Assembly (NCBI GenBank): GCA_037389465.1
Contig: JAZARR010000146.1
Coordinates: forward strand, 7,153,501-7,217,500
DNA length: 64,000 bases
From: Baylisascaris procyonis
Lineage: Eukaryota > Nematoda > Chromadorea > Rhabditida > Ascarididae
Direction of reading: 5' to 3'
The notes beneath the pieces are model-generated. The model saw nothing but the letters and a program-made list of their open reading frames with translations. It was not told the origin of the DNA and searched no databases. A program made the translations under genes and the position numbers. Numbering within the stretch: the stretch's first letter is position 1; each line of letters begins with the position of its first letter. Shown piece after piece: positions 59,494 through 64,000 of the stretch.

Positions 59494-60216
59494 GTTTCTA
59501 GTTTGTAAAAATTCAGCGTATCAGTACTAATGCACCAACCGCGATCTCTACGTCCGATTCAGCGGTATATGGCAATGGGTTCAATTTCATCACAAAAGCA
59601 CAATTTCCGGCGCACCATTCATCGTTGCGGCAAGGCGCAAATTGTTCTTAGTGATGTGCTCAGCCGAGAACGGCCGACGTCGCCAATAATCACGATGGAT
59701 GGCCAATTGTTTGGAGATCCGGAAGGGAAATCATCGAAAATATCCCGCTCAATAGAAGAGAAATAAAACGATTCAGCATGGCTTTACAGCAACGAATATG
59801 AAGTGTTCAAAGAAATGGCATTGTTGTTAGCGAATCGCTATCATTACGGTCATTGGTGGATCAACGGTTATGAATGCCAAGCTGTTCAAACCGATTTCTA
59901 CCTCCAAACTCACTCAGCAAACAGTGGAATTTGGGAAAGGTTATTTTTGTGGCCGCAGGCTATTTATTTTATACCATATCTGCCGTTCTTCTTGTTTCAG
60001 TTAACCTGTTTGTCAAAAAATGCGCAAGGTTTCAGCAGCAAAGTTGCAAGATTACGTTTCAAAGCAATCCGATCGTATTTTAATTGTCACCAAAATCGTC
60101 GAAATGACACTTGCCACAAATTTATTAACTCTACCGTCCCACGACTCTCTGAAGTTGAGCAAAGTGATCTCGACCGATTGTTCAAAGAGTATCTACTCAC
60201 ACGTTTAAAATGCTGA
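59494..60216 (+). other. Coding-like block, two long frames in register split by one stop
   Basis: After acceptor-like sites (GTGTTTCTAG at 59503, AAAATTCAG at 59517) the plus strand is open to a TAA at 59764-59766 (SRERPTSPIITMDGQLFGDP). In the same register it is open again from 59767 to the TGA at 60214-60216 (about 149 codons, including NEYEVFKEMALLLANRYHYG and LSEVEQSDLDRLFKEYLLTR). Another frame at about 59930-60085 holds a strongly hydrophobic run (VIFVAAGYLFYTISAVLLVS). It may be a terminal exon set or a broken gene. No family is recognised. Confidence 0.28.
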
Positions 60217-61360
60217 GCTGACAGATACGCACATTGCATAAAAAATAATTTGTGATACAACCTCAACTATCAGCGATTTTTCTTTCATTTGGTTTGATGA
60301 TAGCAGCAAAAGAAAAGTAAAAACAATGAGAAGCGAAGTTTTGCGTATTGAAATGCATGGTGGGCGAAACGAGACGAAATTAGTGGGCCGAGAGAATAGA
60401 CGGCAAATGCGGCTGTAAAATTTGAAGTGTTATGAGGTAACAACGAGCGATTATAAATCAAAGGATAGCAATAGAACAAAAAAATCTTTCAGAGGCACCT
60501 TCAAGGCAAAGAGTAGCGAAATGATAATCGCCACGAACCAAATGAAACTTCAGCACCAGCTTATTCCGATTGCCAAAAATTAACTAGCAGTAATGAACAC
60601 ATGATATCTGGTATCGGCATGTGATTATTATTCACGGAGGAAATTACAGTATTTCTCGCAAGCAATATGGAAGATACGTGATTACTCGAAAAAGGCTCTA
60701 ATCGAACGAGAATTTCCTTATGGGGGAATAGAGAATTGTGCTTTGATCACTTACTCTTAATTAAAGGAATGATTTTATTAAAGGACAAAATACAATTTTT
60801 TAAATGAACCACCCTTAACGAAGTACCTAAGACAATAGCGAGAAATTTTAAACTAAACAAAGTTTAAGGAAATTCTCTTCTACCCACACATAATGGGTAA
60901 GATTCTTTTTTCCTTTCCCATCTTCCGTTTATCACTCTATGATGTTCAACGATTGTTCGAGAACTGGTAGAATTGAAATACCAAAAGTCCAGTTGAGTAA
61001 GAAGTTTTAAACCTAATAACTTAGAATTTTGGTTTGCCTGTAGCCAAATGTCTCTTAACGCTATAAACTTTTGCAGCAAACAGAATTTAAAAGCACAGTA
61101 AGAATACCGGTTGATGTTCAAAAAAAAAAAAAAATTGGACAGAGTAGTGGCTAACTTTGCTCATCGATCTTCCTACTGTCAGAATTTATAAACTTTTTGC
61201 GTGGACCAAATGTCGGCTTAATGTCCTCAATAAGTTGTTCAATCAACATGTTTTTATCGCTTTGAATTGAAGTTGATAGCAATTGTCATCCTCTTTTCAA
61301 TACTATATTTAAAACTACACTTACCCTCGCTTACTCAACAATTCACCCCGCCTCAAAACT
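60217..61360. other. Intergenic stretch, no gene recognised
   Basis: AT-rich with short open frames only, such as a 31-codon ATG frame near 60326. Confidence 0.45.
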
Positions 61361-61950
61361 CTACAGAACGTCTTCGGCGTCGATAACACCTTTTGGTGTC
61401 GATGCACTGGAAGATACTAGAGGCCGCATGGGGACCGGTAACTAAAAGATCTATATCCCGATGCACTTGAACAATGGACAATATATTTCGATGCTCATCA
61501 TCAGATGTCTTTGACCGTCGGCCTTGGAAAGGATCGTTGAACGCTTCTAGCAATTTAGTTAGTGCTACATCTGAGAGGTTTGCTGGCTAACGGTTAGAAT
61601 CTCCACCTTTATGAAGTGCTAGCCTGTCCTCAACTCATCCACTTTTATATCGCAACTAAAAAGCCTGTACAAGGCTGTCATTCCATTCTACTACAAGAAA
61701 TGCTCGTATGCATTATTTCATCCAGAGTTTCCAACGAGACGAGTGATGACCTAAAACTTTGTGAAGCAGTTAGTGCCCCAGTTGGACGATTTTGGCCGGA
61801 CCTACTTAAGCTTCGTGCCTTGCTCAGAGATTTTTCTAACTGTCTTATCCACTGGGAGCAGTGACCGCTAAAACGAAAGAATTTTTTGAGTTGCTCGTCG
61901 TAGATCGGATACAAATCACTTACACTGTGTGCAAATTTATTTGATGTTAA
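61361..61950 (-). other. Possible 3' exons of a minus-strand gene
   Basis: A candidate last exon at 61441-61361 follows the acceptor GATCTTTTAG. It reads LPVPMRPLVSSSASTPKGVI and then DAEDVL before its TAG. Upstream (rightward) the minus strand is open at about 61553-61353 and 61953-61678, with hydrophilic Ser-, Arg- and Lys-rich text (LYPIYDEQLKKFFRFSGHCS, LEKSLSKARSLSRSG). The fragments could be a cytoplasmic tail, but I could not phase them together and recognise no family. Confidence 0.22.
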
Positions 61951-63487
61951 CATGAAACTGAAGATAGATAACAGCTCAATTTTTGCCTGACATACGCCAT
62001 TGTAAAACTGTTTGCGAGTTTTTCGTGCTTCAAAGGAAGCCTGCCATTACAATTCCACTAAAATGGGACCAAACATTCTAGACCGAATGATTCATGCAGT
62101 CACCAAAGCTACCCGAACAATCCAGAGGATTAAAAATACAATCCTTAAGCTATTCGAGTGAGTTGAATAGCATTCTTTAAATATCTCAAGAAGTGCTATG
62201 AATAAAAGTAGTTCAAATTTTCCAGCACCAGCTAAATTTGAAAAAAAGCCAATATCGATTACTCACTGGCTATGAGTGTTACTGTATCAAAATTCATCGA
62301 GCTAGGTGAGAGATCTATTTTGTCTCATATCCCATGGAGATATTTTCACATAAAGTTATTCGATTAGAATGTAGCTTTTGAAACCTCAATTCTAAACGCA
62401 CATAGGCAATGATCAATTTAGTGCATTATAGAATTTGATTCAAAGGAAATTTTCTTCACTGCATGTATATGCAACCGTCTCTCTCTCCTCTTATAGAATT
62501 ATCAAGATTCATTTCTGCAAGTGCAAAATTCTCCTTTGGGATTTATGAAAGCAATAATGACTTTTTTGCTAATCACACTTTCTCATCTCTAAGTTAATTT
62601 CTCATTGCCTTTCAATCGCCTCTTTGGGCCAAATTTTATGCTCCTCGCGGTTAAAGGAAATCGTCTCTAACAGCGCAACAAATCTCAAAGAGTTTTATGA
62701 AAGTCTGAAAGTGAAGTAAGGCGATTTCTTTAGACCACAGCGAAGTGGCCGAAAAAGGTTTTCCACTCCAACGTCTCATCAGATAAGAAGGTTTATTGCA
62801 TCGACTTTGCTGGCATATAATGATTTTACAAAGAAACCTATACAATAAGCAGACAAGGGATCGCTGAGATATTAAATCCAATATTCCAAATAACATAAGA
62901 CTTTTCTCAAAAAAGTCACATGGTTTAAAATTTCATTTTTTTAAATCAAAACGAATAAGTCGATTAAGAGTTATTATTCTATGATGAACTTGAGATACTC
63001 TATAATAGATTATAAGCAAATGAGAAGTCATGGATTACTCAATTTTTTCATAAGGTGCACTCTGAATTCCTCCGAAAGTTCCAGCTTGGTCCTTGCACAC
63101 ATGTACACCAACACACGTAACATACTAAAGAAGAAAAATGCAAACATAATATCCGTGCTAATATACGCACAAATACATGCATATATACACCTGCACACTA
63201 CCAAGCAACGGAAGGACACTAGGCATTTGCGTCCCTCGAGATATTTTCTTCACGGACGGAGGTATCACAGAAATGTCTATGAGCGAAAAAATGTCAAGTG
63301 TGAGCGAGGAAGGCAGTCAATACGTTGAAGTCAGTTTACTAGGAGCATTGAAATAGCAATGACAGGGAATTAAATATGCTCATCACTTCGAAAGTAACAA
63401 TTTGATGGTTTAGCACAAAGAATTGTCTACACGTCGCATTTAATGCCTGTGAATGCAGGGGCGAAAAGAGTAGAATGCATGACTGCA
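61951..63487. other. Intergenic stretch, no gene recognised
   Basis: AT-rich with a CA-rich patch near 63090-63200. The open minus-strand frame at 62651-62896 lacks splice partners and motifs. Confidence 0.4.
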
Positions 63488-63785
63488 TTTATGTAAGCAG
63501 CGAGAAGCCGATGTGAATAATACCGCAAAAGAAATTCTGCCTCATCGCATTGACTCATACGACGACGAGAATGTAAATTCTCGGTTTACAGGAAGCAAGG
63601 AAAAACTTCAGAGAGCTTGCATCGGCAATCTAGCTAGCCTAGTCCTGCGACAGCCAGATGGCTTAGATCAATCACCTGCGATATGCCAAGATCAAATTTT
63701 CGATCATCCACTCAAAAGTTTAGTGCCAGGCAGTTTGAAACAGCAGCTTGATATCAGAGCTTATACTCAACGTCGAGAAAGCTGA
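63488..63785 (+). other. Open frame near the window edge, possibly a C-terminal exon
   Basis: The plus strand is open for about 99 codons to a TGA (KEILPHRIDSYDDENVNSRF, LVLRQPDGLDQSPAICQD) in a GC-elevated patch with no ATG. A shifted frame continues to 63846 with a very basic end (EARVRRRLSGAQRRAKSRRR). It could be one exon plus a frame change, or chance. No domain is recognised. Confidence 0.22.
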
Positions 63786-64000
63786 GGCACGCGTAAGGCG
63801 CAGGTTATCAGGTGCGCAACGTCGTGCTAAAAGCAGACGGCGGTAAAAGTAACCCAGTGCTACCTGATAGAAATCAATTTCCACCTCATCTCTGCGCAAA
63901 GGTTTTTCACACTAATTTGCCCGCCCCTTGAAATGATCTATTCACTTTGCCACTTCTATAAAAATTTACAACATTGTCTACATTTTAAAAGCATTGATTC

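Overview
This is animal nuclear DNA, most likely from a nematode. The base composition is AT-rich. Every gene I could resolve is split by GT-AG introns of about 180 bp to several kb. Acceptors are loose (TTTTAG, TTTCAG, CAAG, AAAG) rather than the rigid TTTTCAG of Caenorhabditis. Long (AT)n, (GA)n, (ATT)n and (TTTA)n microsatellites are frequent. Nothing prokaryotic, viral or CRISPR-like is visible. The gene set (an FMRFamide-type neuropeptide receptor, a 5-HT7-like serotonin receptor, MIC60/IMMT-1) suits a nematode such as a clade III species, but the clade is inference.

Layout. (1) 1837-6947, minus strand: a rhodopsin-family neuropeptide-type GPCR whose seven helices I rebuilt from five exons with matching phases, plus a probable N-terminal exon. 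(2) 6948-24076: about 17 kb without a recognisable gene, holding microsatellites, CT/GA-rich tracts and a G-quadruplex-like G block. (3) 24077-26604, plus: a small multi-pass membrane protein that I cannot name. (4) 29797-30561, plus: an LYR-motif protein resembling ISD11/LYRM4, with an (ATT)n microsatellite in its intron. (5) 30994-39018, plus: a complete 13-exon MIC60/mitofilin gene (immt-1), preceded by a CT-rich probable promoter. (6) 42708-55639, minus: a complete four-exon 5-HT7-like serotonin receptor (ser-7-like) with two introns over 5 kb. (7) 55700-64000: no confident gene, only weak coding-like blocks.

How they relate. The LYR protein (iron-sulphur cluster assembly in the mitochondrial matrix) and MIC60 (inner-membrane crista junctions) are head-to-tail with 432 bp between them, so two nuclear genes for mitochondrial proteins are neighbours. 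The two GPCRs are both on the minus strand and have unrelated ligands (peptide versus amine). I see no undescribed multi-gene system. The most interesting items are the orphan membrane protein, the degenerate activation motifs of the first GPCR, a missing splice donor in the ISD11-like gene, and recurrent CT-rich tracts that look like promoters.
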